Source of the DNA: Miscanthus floridulus
Taxonomy: Eukaryota; Streptophyta; Magnoliopsida; Poales; Poaceae
DNA: 64,000 bases
Reading direction: 5' to 3'
NCBI RefSeq assembly: GCF_019320115.1
Contig: NC_089584.1
Span: forward strand, 104,337,111 to 104,401,110
Both the position numbers and the translations under genes were made by a program. Below the pieces are notes generated by a model. It worked only from the letters and a program-made list of their open reading frames with translations, had not been told where the DNA came from and made no database searches. Shown here one piece after another: positions 20,097 to 31,549 of this stretch; the stretch's first letter is position 1, and every line of letters begins with the position of its first letter.

Positions 20097-21592
20097 ATGG
20101 CTAGGCCACCAAAGCACCCGTTGAGGGACGGTGCTGGAGCTGCTGGAGGTCGAGGTCGTGGATGGCTGTCCAGCTTGTCTACGGGCGGTTGCGGTTCTGG
20201 CCTCGCAACATGGGGGGAGGATCAGCATCCCCTCAGTGATGGCGAGGACTAGGTGCCGCACCTGGACGACGAGCTGGATGTCGAGGACGACGACGACCTA
20301 CGTGATGATGCAGCCGGTCTTTTCGGCATCGACCTCGGTGACGGCAACCAGCCCATCGATCTCGATGGCGACGATGGTGATGGTGGAGTTGAGGTCTCCA
20401 CTAACACTCATGGTACCTCAACCACCTCTGGTAAGAAAGTTTTTGCTGTTTGGGATTACTTCCATGAGATTAAGTAGAATAAATTTCGAGTTGTTGCCAT
20501 CTGTAAACATTGTCGGGCGTGATACACTGCTAGATTGTCTGCTGGCACTAGCCATTTGAGACGGCACATGTATTCCTATATGAGAAAATGTAATCATGCT
20601 AGTATGGTCTTGTCTAAGCTTGGTCTGAATCCTGATGGTTTGAAAAATTGGGTGTATGATCCTATGCTTGCTCACACTAAGTTGTGCCATTTGATTGCTA
20701 GGCTAGACCTTCCTTTAGGGATAGGTGAGACACAGGCTTGGGAGGATTACATTAAGCGTGCTCATAATCCTTTGTTCAAGAAGGTTTCTAGGCAGACCAC
20801 CACTAGAGATATGTGTAAACTTTTTGATGAACAACGTGCTATGCTTATGAAATCTGTGTTGCCTGCTGCATCTTCTGTTTCTTTGACATCTAATATTTGG
20901 TCTGGTAATGCTAAGGAGGATTATATTTCTGTTGTTGCTCATTATGTTAGTGTAGATTGGGAGTTACAGAAAAAAGTTGTTGGTCTTAGGTTGATTGATG
21001 TTTCACATTCTGGTGAAAACATTGCTGATAGGATTTCTAGTGTGGTTGAGGAGTTTGGTTTGATTGACAAGGTTTTTTTGTGTCTCTAGACAATGCTTTT
21101 GCTCATTCTAGGGCTTATAAGAATTTGCAACCTATGTTCTTTGGAGGTCCTGGTGAATCCCTTGTTGGTTCCCCCTCATCTTCATCTACTCCATCTACTG
21201 TCAGTGAGCTCAAAGCTTACTTAGACAGTGACCCTGTCACATGTTATGAGGAATCCTTTGACATACTCCTCTAGTGGCGTGACCACAAGCTAACCTATCC
21301 AATCCTCTCTATTATGGCTCAAGATATCTTGTCTGTCTCTGTATCTACTATCTCTTCTAAGTCTTATTTCAGCTATACATCTAGGATACTCGAAGACCGG
21401 TGGCAGCGCTTGTTGCCTGAGCATGTGGAGATGCTCACCTGCATCAAGGACTGGGAGCAAGGTGCAAGAAGGGAACAACATACACCTGAGGACCTAGACC
21501 TGGAAGAGGCATTCAAGAACCCCTTCCTCGATGAACAAGGCAAAGGCAGCGGCACAGGCAGTGGCAGCGGTGGTACTGCTGGTGGTGGATAG
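20097..21592 (+). pseudogene. hAT transposase (BED-type, RICESLEEPER-like), internally deleted
   Basis: Starts at ATG 20097 (MARPPKHPLRDGAGAAGG). An acidic linker leads to a BED zinc finger: VWDYFHEIK, VVAICKHC, then TSHLRRHM (Cys pair and His pair present). The N-terminal hAT domain follows to 21075 (SNIWSGNAKEDYISVVAHYV, GENIADRISSVVEEFGLIDK). At 21075-21100 a poly-T frameshift is followed by LDNA joined directly to FAHSRAYKNLQPMFF, so most of the catalytic RNase H-like core is gone. The C-terminal dimerisation domain remains (ELKAYLDSDPV, 21209-21480) with Gly/Ser tail. In-frame stops at 20250, 20475, 20520 and 21272. Cannot be active. Confidence 0.88.
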
Positions 21593-22457
21593 AAGAAGAA
21601 GAAGAGAAGAGGAGAGGTAGTTACTCACTCAATTGAAACTTCCATATTGCTTCTTTACATTCAAGTTCACTAACATTGCTTGCTTCTGTACAATTTTGCA
21701 GGTACTTTTGGTGTGATAGAGTGAGACAGTGAGTCACTATGAATGTTTCCACTGATGTTGGTAGTTGGCTATTGTAATAGGATAGAACTTTTGCTGCTGT
21801 GAACTCACTAAGTCACATTGTCACAATGACTTTGCCACTGATGTTGGCTATTGTAATAGGATAGAAGAACTAAGACTTTGACACTTTAGAGCTAGCTGTA
21901 CTCTTTTTTCCTTTCTAGGGTTTCTCACAAGGGTGAGTTTTACCTAGAAAGGTTTTTAATGAGGCAGCATTGCACAAAATAGCTCAGATTCATATAATGA
22001 TATAATCTTGTCTTTTGTCCCTTGTCCTTGTGTTCTAAGTTGTGAGTTTGAGACTTGTGTCTTGTGAGTTTGAATTGTGATTGTGAAATGTGAATCCTAT
22101 GGTTTAGAATTCTAAGAATATGTGTTTTGAATCTGATGTGAATCTGGTGGTTTTGAATCTCTGAGTTGTGAATCTGGTGGTAAAATCATGTTGAAAATGA
22201 TCAAGTCCTTAAAGACTTAGTTATTTTTGCAGCCGGGCTATAGGCCGGCATGGCCCAGTGAAAATGGTTGTGCCCAATGGGTGGCACGGCACGACCAAAC
22301 GGCCCACAAGCCATGCCTTAGGCCAGAGGCTAGGCATGAGCACGCCATAGGCACGGTATGGCCGGCCCGGTGGCCCGGTGAGGCATGACGCCATGTCGGG
22401 CTAGCACGGCCCGCTGTGCCACAAGGCTAGGCCAGCATGGCCCGATGGCCATCTATA
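21593..22457 (+). other. hAT 3' untranslated and right subterminal region
   Basis: AT-rich sequence with repeated phrases (tgttggctattgtaataggatagaa occurs twice, near 21758-21785 and 21840-21865; tgtgaatctggtgg recurs near 22140-22180), then the GC-rich ggcccg/gcacgg zone at 22228-22440 and the terminus at 22457. No gene. Confidence 0.65.
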
Positions 22458-22465
22458 CCTGTGAC

Positions 22466-23723
22466 CCCTAAACCCCTCTACAATAGTATCCTCCATCTCT
22501 GATAGAAGGAGATCCCAAATGTCAAACACGGTCTATTGGATTAGAGAGTTCAGTAGCCATAACGGTATGCGAGTCAAGCCCTCGCGATACCCCATCCTTG
22601 AAAGCAGGGTCCTCCTCATAATAGCATCAAGCACTCTAGCAGTAGGAGTGAGATCACTAGGTGTCCTACTCGACCCCTCGCCGAAAGGCTCTGTGAAGCA
22701 ATGGTGGACCAAATCTATAGGAGGTACCAAACTGCCATGAGGGCGTCTGAGAGACGTTGTCTGTCCATAGCAAACCTCATGTAGCTGGATGGGTTGCTCC
22801 TGAAGCCTAAGAATCTCCCTGACCCTAAAGCTCATTAGCTTGTAATCTCTGCCTCTAAATGCAAAGTGTATAAATCTGTGCTGCGGGTCAATCCAGAGTG
22901 TAGCATAAAACTCACGGACCCAAGATGGAACATATAAGCCTATCCGTCCAAGTAAATCTGTTAGCCCTGGCAGGTAAGATAGGTAAGGGCGAATATGCTC
23001 TCCAACTGCTGCTACTATGGACTCAATGTTGCACACCCTCTAAGATCTAAAAACTGCCCCACTGTTAAGATATGTATTATAAAAATCTTCCTACAGTGGT
23101 GTGTAGAAGCCCTCTGAAGCTCGGTCATCCCTCCTCGGTGGGAACCACTGCTCAAAGTCCACAAATCTTAGTTGTTGCACCTACTTGGCCGTGGCGGTCC
23201 TCAAATCTAGATGAGTCACTAGAAGTGGACCCTGTGGTCTAGGAGGTGGACAAGAACCCCTCCATTGTGTCTCTGGCCTTAGTGTGACTGGAGCATGGGT
23301 ACGACTAGAGCAACATAACTGTGGTTGAGGTGCCTGCTTTGTCTCCTCGGTCTACTCTCCCTCCTGAGTCTGCTTTGCTGGCTGTGGCTACTGCTGTGAC
23401 TCCCCCTGAGGCTAACTCTCATCAATAGCAACATGCCATCCTCCAACCATGGCTATCCCAGCTGGACCACCATGATGACGCTCAACCTCCTGGACAGCGA
23501 CCCTCTGAGCTGGTGAAAGCTTATCTGCAATAACAACACCACTCCTAGCAACTCCTCTCTCTACGTGCTCTGCAGCCTCTGCAACTGTGGTTGCTCTCGC
23601 TGTATTTACATTAGGGTACTTGTGCTTCTTCATCACCTTGCCTTTTGCATCTATAGGCTGGCGAGGCGGGGGCCTCAGATCCTCATCATCAGGACCTCCT
23701 CTGATATTCTTGACACGAGCCAT
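22466..23723 (-). pseudogene. SIRE-type extra ORF, N-terminal half (putative plant transposon protein)
   Basis: Minus-strand ORF starting at ATG 23723: MARVKNIRGGPDDEDLRPPP, a basic and Pro-rich N-terminus, then a Gln/Pro-rich linker with CAG to TAG stops. The conserved domain is at about 22533-23150 (RFVDFEQWFPPRRDDRASEG, VGEHIRPYLSYLPGLTDLL, VREFYATLWIDPQHRFIHFA). It resembles the uncharacterised putative plant transposon protein domain. The hAT insertion at 22457 splits it; the rest is at 5050-6240. Position after pol matches the env-like ORF of soybean SIRE1, but I see no signal peptide or membrane segment, so I do not call it envelope. Confidence 0.7.
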
Positions 23724-25155
23724 CTGATGGAGCTAAAAAGAACAACTGCCACTGACAAAGATCAACTACCAATTGCCACTTCCAAGGCTTGGCCTCGATC
23801 CGTACTCGCGAGCTTGGCCCCGAGTTGACTGACAATTGCCACTGAGACCTCAGAAACACTGACTCGCTATAGGATGGAATAGATCGGATATATGAATAAT
23901 TACAATAAATCTAGAGATATGAAACCCTAAGAAGCAAGCAATTATATATGAAATTGGAATCGAGGGCTTGCTACCTGATGAACCGACGATCCGTAAAGCA
24001 GAGGAACAAATCATGAGGGCACCATTGGAAAAACACCTAGGGTTAGGGTTCCGGCGAAGTGCGGTGGCTAAGCGATGCAATGTAGGTACTGGCGCATGGA
24101 GTAATGTGGCAGGGGAGGCGCTGGCATGAGGTGACGGCGTAGGGAGTTGGCATGGCGGCGCTGATGTGCTGTGGGCGGCGCTAGGGCATAGCGCGGGCAA
24201 GTTGTGGCGATGCGAACTTGGTGGCGAGCGGGGCATGCAACGACACACGGGCTCGAAAAGGCACGGTGTGGCGGCGCTGGCGCCTTGATGGTGCGTAGCC
24301 GAGGCGCGAGCAAGGGAGCAGCGCGGGATGCGACGACATGGAGCATGGCATGGCTAGGGTTCGACGATGTCAGTGTAGATGTGGGGCTATGTCAAGGCGG
24401 TGTTGCGGTTATATGAGGTGGCCCACCAGGACAGATAAGCAAAGAACAGAGAGTTTGGAACCCGCACGTTATCTACTGACCGGACGCTCCGATGGCAACG
24501 ACCGAACGCTGCCACCTAGAGTCCAGTCGACTTTAGAGAGGTCCAAAACCTCTGGAGCTACGACTAGACACGTCCAGTGAATCCCGATCGAATGCAGCCA
24601 GAGTCTGGTCCTCACTGCCTTGATCGCCTTCGCTTGATCAGATACTGAATCACCATCTGATCGGACGCTGAACAGCAGAGTCCGATCACTCCATCACAGC
24701 AGGTTCACCTCCTATAAACTGACCGGACGCTGGACTTCAGAGTCTGATGCAGCGTCCGATCACTCTTTTTCCAGCAAATCTTCAAAGTCTTTCGTGCTAC
24801 CTGTTCCCAATCAAGTCCCAACTTCAATAAGATCTAAATAAACATCAATTGGGACTGATATGAGTGATCTCTCTCAAACCCTCAAAATTTTCAAAATATT
24901 TTTGCCTTAGGCTATAATTCTTTTTAAGAAAATAGGTAATGAGAGGGCAATTGAAGATAAACGATAAAGCAACATTCATACATATGCAATGCAATACTTA
25001 AAAGTAAGTCTAGTTGCTTGTCAAGTTTGATCCAAGGTTAAGCTTCTTCACACGCTTTACGGTGGTTATCTTAACCATGTTAGACAAGCCCTAAGTGCAT
25101 TACCATAAAGTAAACATGTTGTATATTACAATGCAATGCAAAGGACAACACAAGC
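23724..25155 (-). other. SIRE-type element, spacer between RNase H and the extra ORF
   Basis: No supported ORF. A GC-rich part (24060-24420) gives accidental Ala/Arg/His frames. From 24475 to 24770 there are several gaccggacgct / agcgtccggtc-like motifs also found in the LTRs. The rest is AT-rich up to the RNase H stop. It may hold a promoter or splice acceptor for the extra ORF; that is inference. Confidence 0.5.
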
Positions 25156-26499
25156 TCATTTTTTAGTGAAGTTGCTAAAATCAAGAACATTGAGCTCATT
25201 CCGCAATCGACAAAAAGTCGCCTCATCTAGCGGTTTAGTGAAGATATCCACCAATTGATCCTCGGTCCTTACACCTTCTAATGAAATATCATTCTTCGCA
25301 ACATGATCTCTAAGAAAGTGATGGCGGATATCTATGTGCTTGGTGCGAGAGTATTGAACCAGATTATTTGCAAGTTTTACCGCACTTTCATTATCACACA
25401 AAAGAGGTACCCTTTCTAGAACTACACCATAGTCTAGCAAAGTTTGTTTCATATAAAGTATTTGTGCACAACAAGCACCCACGGTAATGTATTCCGCTTC
25501 GATGGTGGACAAAGTCACACTATTTGTTTCTTGGAGGACCAAGACACAAGTGTTCTACCAAGCAAATGGCACCCTCCAGATGTGCTTTTTCTATCAACTT
25601 TGCAACCGGCATAATCCAAATCAGAATAGCCAACTAATTCAAATATAGCTCCTTTAGGATACCAAAGACCAATGCTTGGTGTGTGCTTAAGATACCTAAG
25701 GATTCTTTTAACGGCAATCAAATGAGTTTCCTTAGGATTAGCTTGAAATCTAGCACACATACACATGCTAAACATGATGTCGAACCTAGATGCGGTTAAA
25801 TATAACAAGCTACCAATCATAGAGCGGTAGAGAGTTTGATCAACTATGTTACCTCCCTCATCTAGGTCGAGATGTCTATTAGTTGGCATTGGTGTCTTGA
25901 TTGGCTTACATTCATCCATCTTGAATCTCTTAAGAAGATCATTTGTATATTTCTCTTGAGAGATGAAAATCCCTTCTCTCATTTGCTTGACTTGAAAAAC
26001 AAGAAAGAATGTAAGTTCTCCAATCATTGACATCTCGAACTTCTTCGACATCAATTCAACAAACTCTTTGCAAGAATCTTTATTTGATGATCCAAAGATG
26101 ATATCATCAACATACACTTGACAAATGAAGATATGTCCATCAAGTTTCTTGGTGAATAGTGTGGTGTCGACCTTCCCAATGGTGAAGTCCTTCACAATGA
26201 GGAAGTCTCGAAGGCGCTCATACCAGGCTCTTGGGGCTTGCTTGAGCCCATATAGCGCCTTAGACAACCTATAAACATGATTAGGATATCTAGAGTCTTC
26301 AAACCCGGGAGGTTGATCAACATAGACTAGTTCATTAATAAAGCCATTTAAAAATGCACTTTTCACATCCATTTGATATAGTTTCATTTCATGATGTGAT
26401 GCATATGCAAGGAGGATACGAATGGCTTCTAGTCTTGCAACCGGTGCAAAGGTCTCTCTAAAATCCAAACCTTCAACTTGAGAGAACCCCTTTGCAACT
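25156..26499 (-). pseudogene. SIRE-type reverse transcriptase (main part) and RNase H
   Basis: Minus strand. Reverse transcriptase (25515-26468): DFRETFAPVARLEAIRILLA, KLYQMDVKSAFLNGFINE, LYGLKQAPRAWYERL and the catalytic YVDDIIFGS (about 26100). RNase H (25156-25542): VTLSTIEAEYITVGACCAQ, LCDNESAVKLANN, RTKHIDIRHHFLRDHV, the Copia RNase H signature. A one-base shift near 25520 separates the two. A solo LTR inserted at 26500 cuts the N-terminal end, which continues at 28040. Converts element RNA to DNA and degrades the RNA strand in active relatives. Confidence 0.92.
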
Positions 26500-28034
26500 T
26501 GTCAGTGTTTCGAACAAGCACCGACAAGTAAATTTATATTGATGCACGTTAGGCCTGGATGGTGCGCTAAAGGACACAAGATTTATACTGGTTCAGGCTA
26601 AATGTCCCTACATCCAGTCTGTTGCTGCTTGTGTTATTAGCATCGAAAATGGTTCGTAGTAGGGGGTACAAACAGTCGAGAGAGGGACTGGTCCCAAGTC
26701 TCTGATGGAAGGGTCAAAAGGATGCCAAGAGCCTGGTAGCAGCTTGACTGTGTGTGATGTGTGTTGTGTTGTCTGTCAAAAGTCGGTCCCTTTGTTGGAG
26801 GAAGCACATCCCCTTTTATAGATGAAGGGGACGGCTTTACAAGTAAGAGGGAAAGGGTGTGTATGCTACCGAGCCTTGTTGTTCACGTCTACCAAGCCTT
26901 GTTGTCTATTTCGGTGGATACTAGATAATGGTAAGCGCCTACAATGCTGTCGATGCCACTGTAGAATGTCAGGATGGCTACAGAGTACTGCTTCGTGCAG
27001 GGTATGGACTCTGGTATAGTGGTTTTGACTTATGAGCCTTGCCCAGCCTTGCTCTGTATGCCTTCTAGTTCCTATGAGTCCCTGTTGGAGGGACGCGGGG
27101 TTGGAGTCTAAAGTAGTGTTGTGGGCAAGGCCTTCCGATTGAAGAGGGCGTTCGGAGGCTGAAGTGAGTGCTCCGATCTGGTGGACCCGAGGGGCCGTGG
27201 AGTGGGCATCGCTCCCTTGGGACCACAGCGTGGTGACAGCACATCCGTCATTGTGGAGGGCGTGAGTCCTTTCCTAGACCATAGTGGTTGTCGTATGTCT
27301 ACGTCGGGTTCCGTGTCTGAGGGCTGAAGGCGGCGCCTACAATACTGTTCGGACTCTGCTATGCCAGAGTGGGCTAAAGCACCTATCCTGTCATTCCCTG
27401 GTAGTACTTTTCTTGCTAGGGCATAGGGTATGGTCCTTGATGCCATGGTTGACCCGAACGTCTCATCTTACCCTGTACCTATCATCATGAGGGAGTGGGG
27501 AGAGGTCATCAGGCGAGACGGAACCAGTCCTTGGACATCGGGCGAGGCGAGGTCCATCCTCGGACGTTGGGCGAGGTGGAGCCTAGCTTTTATCCATTGG
27601 GCAAGACCAAGCCCAGCCCTCGGGGGTCAGGCAAGGTGGAGTCTAGCCCTTAGCCCTCGGGCGAGACCAAGCCTAGCCCTCAGGGGTCGAGCGAGGTGGA
27701 GTCTAGCCCTTAGCCCTCGGGCAAGGCAGAGCTAGCCCACAGGCGTTGGGCGAGGCAGAGTCTAGCCCTTAGCCCTCGAGCGAGGCAGAGCTAGCCCACT
27801 GGCGTTAGGCGAGGCAGAGTCTAGCCCTTAGCCCTCGGGCGAGACCAAGCCTAGCCCTCGGGGGTCGAGCGAGGTGGAGTCTAGCCCTTAGCCCTTGGGC
27901 GTCGGGTGAGGTAGAACCAAACTCCCATCATTCGGGCAAGAAATGCAGTGGCACCCTTGTCCGTCTGGGAGTTTTTAACGTTCGATGGTTATTAGTTCTA
28001 CCTCCTGGGGTACCCCGGTATTAGGTCCCCAACA
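26500..28034. mobile_element. 1,535-bp solo LTR inserted in the SIRE reverse transcriptase
   Basis: Ends TGTCAGTGTTTCGAAC and GGTCCCCAACA (TG...CA), flanked by caact on both sides (26495-26499 and 28035-28039). No internal coding region, so it is the product of recombination between two LTRs. The size, ends and interior tandem repeats resemble Gypsy LTRs of grasses; strand cannot be fixed with certainty. Confidence 0.88.
27570..27905. repeat. About 59-bp tandem repeats inside the solo LTR
   Basis: About five direct units built on gtctagcccttagccctcgggcgag, alternating with accaagcctagccctcgggggtc or gcagagctagcccac(a/t)ggcgtt. Unit variants suggest partial homogenisation. Confidence 0.8.
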
Positions 28035-28039
28035 CAACT

Positions 28040-28343
28040 AGTCTTGCCTTGTTCCTCACAACAACGCCTTGATCATCTTGCTTGTTGCGGAACACCCACT
28101 TTGTTCTAATGACTCTTGCACCTTGTGGTCGCTCTTCAAGAGTCCACACTTCATTGCGGGTGAAGTTGTTCAACTCTTCATGCATGGCGTTTATCCAATC
28201 TGGATCTTGAAGAGCTTCTTCTACCTTAGTAGGCTCAAAGTAAGAGACAAAAGAGTAATGTTCAATAAATTAAGCAAGCTTTTAAGAGCGAGTCATTACT
28301 CTCTTTGATGGACTCCCTATGATGAGGTCTTGTGGATGAGCTT
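28040..28343 (-). pseudogene. SIRE-type reverse transcriptase, N-terminal part
   Basis: Minus-strand frame encodes PTKVEEALQDPDWINAMHEE, LNNFTRNEVWTLEERP and TKWVFRNKQDDQGVVVRNKA, the conserved start of a Copia reverse transcriptase. It would continue into 26499 without the solo LTR. Ends at the hAT MITE duplication (28344-28351). Confidence 0.88.
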
Positions 28344-28351
28344 ATAGTAGA

Positions 28352-28627
28352 TAGGGATGAAAACGGATCGGATACAGACAGATATCATCAATATTATATT
28401 TGTTTTCATATTTTTGTCTAGATTCAGATTCGAATACGGATAGTGTCAACTATGTCGGATAGGATACGATTGAATATCGACATCATAAATATGCGATTTG
28501 AGTATTTGGATACGGATACGGTATCAGATGTTGGATATCCAGACTCGGATACGGACAGATCTCAACCCGTCTAAATTAATTCAATTTCGAATACGGTCAG
28601 AAAATATCCATACCATTTTCATCCCTG
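28352..28627. mobile_element. hAT-type MITE
   Basis: 276 bp, AT-rich, non-coding. Flanked by the 8-bp duplication atagtaga (28344-28351 and 28628-28635). Termini TAGGGATGAAAACGG and, in reverse complement, CAGGGATGAAAATGG are inverted repeats. The interior is rich in ggatacgg/cggatacag repeats. The 8-bp duplication and TIR make hAT the best class. Confidence 0.88.
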
Positions 28628-28635
28628 ATAGTAGA

Positions 28636-29845
28636 GGTGAATTTCTTCTATCAACCACTTGAGGGGGAGGTTGTGGAGCATCAACATCATGTGCTTATGT
28701 CACCATTTGCTCATGGGAGACATGAGAGTCATCATTTTCTACTCTTCCATCTTTATCACCATCTTATGGCACACTTGATGAAGAAGGTGGATTGATCACT
28801 TGTACATCATCTTCATCATCATTAGGCTTGATGTCTCCAATCGAATGTTCTTCATAGCCACCCTCAATGGTTCATCACCTACATCATCAAGATTCTCATG
28901 TGCTCCTTCGGAGCCGTTAGATTCATCAAATTCCACATCATATGTTTCTTCAACCAAGCTGGTGGCATAATTAAATACTCTATATGCTTTGGACTTTGAT
29001 GAGTAACCAACAAGAAAACCAATATCACAACGTCTTTGAAACTTCCCTAGGTGTTGCCACTTCTTGTAGATGTAGCATTTGCAACCAAACACCCTAAAGG
29101 AGACGTTCGACTTCTTTTCATTGAGCAACTCATAAGGTGTCTTGCCAAGAAACTTTTGAAGGAATAGGCAGTTGGATGCATAGCATGCGGTGTTGATAGC
29201 TTCTGCCCATAGAGCTTCAGGAGTGTTGTATTCATCAAGTATTGTTCTTGCTAGTGTGATCAATGCCCAGTTCTTTCTCTCCACTACACCATTTTGTTGA
29301 GGAGTATATGTTGCGGAGACCTCATGCTTGATCCCAACTTCATCACAATAGGCTTCTATGTTTGTGTTGTCAAATTCTTTGCTGTTGTCACTTCTAATCT
29401 TCTTGAGCTTTACTTCAAATTCATTTTGTGCTCTCTTGGCAAACTTCTTGAAGCATGATGCAATTTCAGATTTGTCATGAAGGAAGAACACCCATGTGTA
29501 TCTTGAATAGTCATAAACAATCACAAGACAATAAAGATTTCCTCCCAAACTCTTGTATGTTGTAGGTCCAAATAAGTCCATGTGAAGGAGCTATAGCACT
29601 CTTGTGGTTGACATGAAAGCTTTTGTTGGATGAGTATTTGCAACTTGCTTGCCAACTTGACATGCACTACAAAGCTTGTCCTTTTCAAACTTCACATCCT
29701 TCAACCCTCTCACCAAATCATTCTTCATTAGCTTCTTGAGTGAGCTCATCCCAACATGAGCAAGTCTTCTATGCCATAGCCACCCAAGTGTTGTTTTGGT
29801 GAATAGACAAGTCTTCAAATTAGCATCTTTAGAGGCAAAATCCAC
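28636..29845 (-). pseudogene. SIRE-type integrase
   Basis: Minus strand. The zinc-binding start (29591-29845) shows LWHRRLAHVGMSSLKKLM and LCSACQVGKQ (HHCC). The core (28796-29581) has MDLFGPTTYKSLGG, IRSDNSKEFDN (RSDNG(T/S)EF in the family, so the Gly is changed) and QNGVVERKNWALI, holding Asp, Asp and Glu of the catalytic triad. The C-terminal Copia signature is VFGCKCYIYKKW and GFLVGYSSKSKAYRVFN. A stop at 29588-29590 separates zinc domain from core. The linker to reverse transcriptase (28640-28795) is acidic and degenerate. Confidence 0.92.
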
Positions 29846-29848
29846 TAT

Positions 29849-30202
29849 TTATAGGTTGTTGTATCTAAATCCTTTGAATATCACTTGATCATCATCCTTC
29901 TTAGATACAACAACTTCCTTCTCGATAAACAAGCATTGGAAGCCAAGATCACACAATTGTCCAATGGATAGCAAGTTGAAGCTCAATGAAGCAACATATA
30001 GCACATTTGAGATAGAATAATTATTTGATATTGCCACTTTGCCCAATCCTTTAACCTTGCCCTTTGAATTATCTCCAAATATGATTCTTTCTTGTCCATC
30101 TACTTCTTCATCTAGTGAGGTGAACATACGAGGATCACTGGTCATATGTTGTGTGCAACCACTATCAATTACCCAATGACTTCTACCGGTCTTGTAGTTC
30201 AC
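29849..30202 (-). pseudogene. SIRE-type protease
   Basis: Minus frame with HWVIDSGCTQHMTSDPRMF, whose DSG is the retropepsin active site in the form usual for Copia elements, followed by FGDNSKGKVKGLGKVAISN and VASLSFNLLSIGQLCDLG. Cleaves Gag-Pol in active relatives. Ends in a stop at 29849-29851 just before the integrase zinc domain; a frame shift near 30210 separates it from gag. Confidence 0.9.
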
Positions 30203-30216
30203 CTACACATAAGAGA

Positions 30217-31520
30217 TCAAACTTTAGGAACCCAAACTTGTTGAGGGCCCTTCACCTTCTCAACAAGTGACTTTGCTACCCAAATTTTCTTAGGCCTATT
30301 CTTGTTGGGAGATCCTAAGAACATGACTTTTATCTTCCCACTAGAATCCTTTCTAAGCATGTAATAAGCATTGAAAGTAAAAGGTCTAGCATGCTTGAGC
30401 AAGGGTTGTGGTGGTGGAGTTTGGCACTCATGGGAAAAGTGGCCTTCTTATCCACACTCAGAACATCTCTTTGTCTTTGGCTTTGACTTATGTTGTTGTT
30501 GAGCTTGAGCCTTCTTCTCTTGGTTTGCCAAGTACCCAATGCCACTTCTATCTATCTTCATGATGGTGTTCATTAGTAGCTCACTTTGAAGATGCTTGCC
30601 TCTTGTGAACTTGCTCAATCCAATCTTGAGATGCTCTTTCTCCAATTTGAGCTTCTTATTCTCTTCATTGAGTGCATCATTATTTTCTCTTCCTTGAGCT
30701 TCTTGTTCTCTTCTTTTAACTTCTTATTCTCAAGAATCAAATCACCATCATGATCAAGAGTTTCTAGCACTATGGTGTTGGTGGTTTTGAGCTCTTCAAG
30801 ATCTTTCTTTAGCTTTTCATTATCATTCTTGAGCTTGACATACTCATCATAATTATCGGTCTCAACCACTTGCTTGCCCTTGCTACTAGAACTTTGCTCA
30901 ATGCTCTCAATGATCAAATCATCACATGATGTAGCTATATCAATCTTAACAACATTGTTAGTAGCATCATGTGGCTCATTGGATAAAAATTCTTGAGCAA
31001 TGACAAGATTATCATGATTAATCTTAAGAGTAGTATATTTTTCTTTTAGCATATTATGGTTAGTGATGAGCTCATTATGTATCCTCTCAAGTTTATCATA
31101 TTTTTATTTAAGCTCTTTCTTAGAAGATTTGAGGTCCTTGAGTTTAGATGATATAGCATCATTAGCTTCTCTAAGCTCAACACTAGCCTTTTCGGCTATA
31201 TCACATTTAGCTAAAAGAGAATCATTCTTAGCTTCTAGCTTGTCATTCTTAGCTCTAGTCTTTCTAATGATCCTAGTATATTTGTTTAGCAATTTGACAA
31301 GTTCATCGTATGAAGGTGATTCAAATTCATCATCATCACTATCACTATCACAATCATCATTGTTAGCATGATCATCACTACTACTATCATCATCATTTGA
31401 TACCTTTCGTTTACCCTTGGCCATAAGGCATAGGTGTGTAGAGGATGATAGCGGTGGTGTTGGTGAAGATGATGAAGAGTCAATCACAATGACGGTCACC
31501 TTCTCATTATCATTATCATC
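30217..31520 (-). pseudogene. SIRE-type gag, coiled-coil and second zinc knuckle region
   Basis: Minus strand. An acidic Ser/Asp cluster (SSSDDHANNDDCDSDSDDD near 31340-31400) is followed by a long coiled coil (31104-31320 and 30700-31052; KLKNDNEKLKKDLEELK). Near 30440-30480 it has RCSECG, a stop, then GHFSHEC, a CCHC knuckle broken by a nonsense codon. Long coiled-coil gag regions are characteristic of the SIRE/Maximus lineage. Frameshifts lie near 30690 and 30210. Confidence 0.8.
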
Positions 31521-31549
31521 ATCGGATGAGCAACTTGATGAATCAATGT

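Larger units (their letters stand above)
6241..22457 (+). mobile_element. hAT-superfamily DNA transposon, interrupted by a Tat element
   Basis: The 8-bp duplication cctgtgac flanks it exactly (6233-6240 and 22458-22465), the size made by hAT transposases. The termini are inverted: left TAAAGTTGGCCAT, right in reverse complement TATAGATGGCCAT (11 of 13). Subterminal regions are rich in ggcccg and gcacgg repeats, as in grass hATs. Removing the element and one duplication leaves the surrounding SIRE extra ORF in one frame. Excluding the Tat insert (6525-19558) the element is about 3.2 kb. The transposase at 20097-21592 is broken. Confidence 0.9.

Noticed and set aside
22466..23723. SIRE extra ORF as an envelope gene
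   Set aside because: Position fits, but no signal peptide, membrane anchor or cleavage site is visible, and the domain resembles putative plant transposon proteins.
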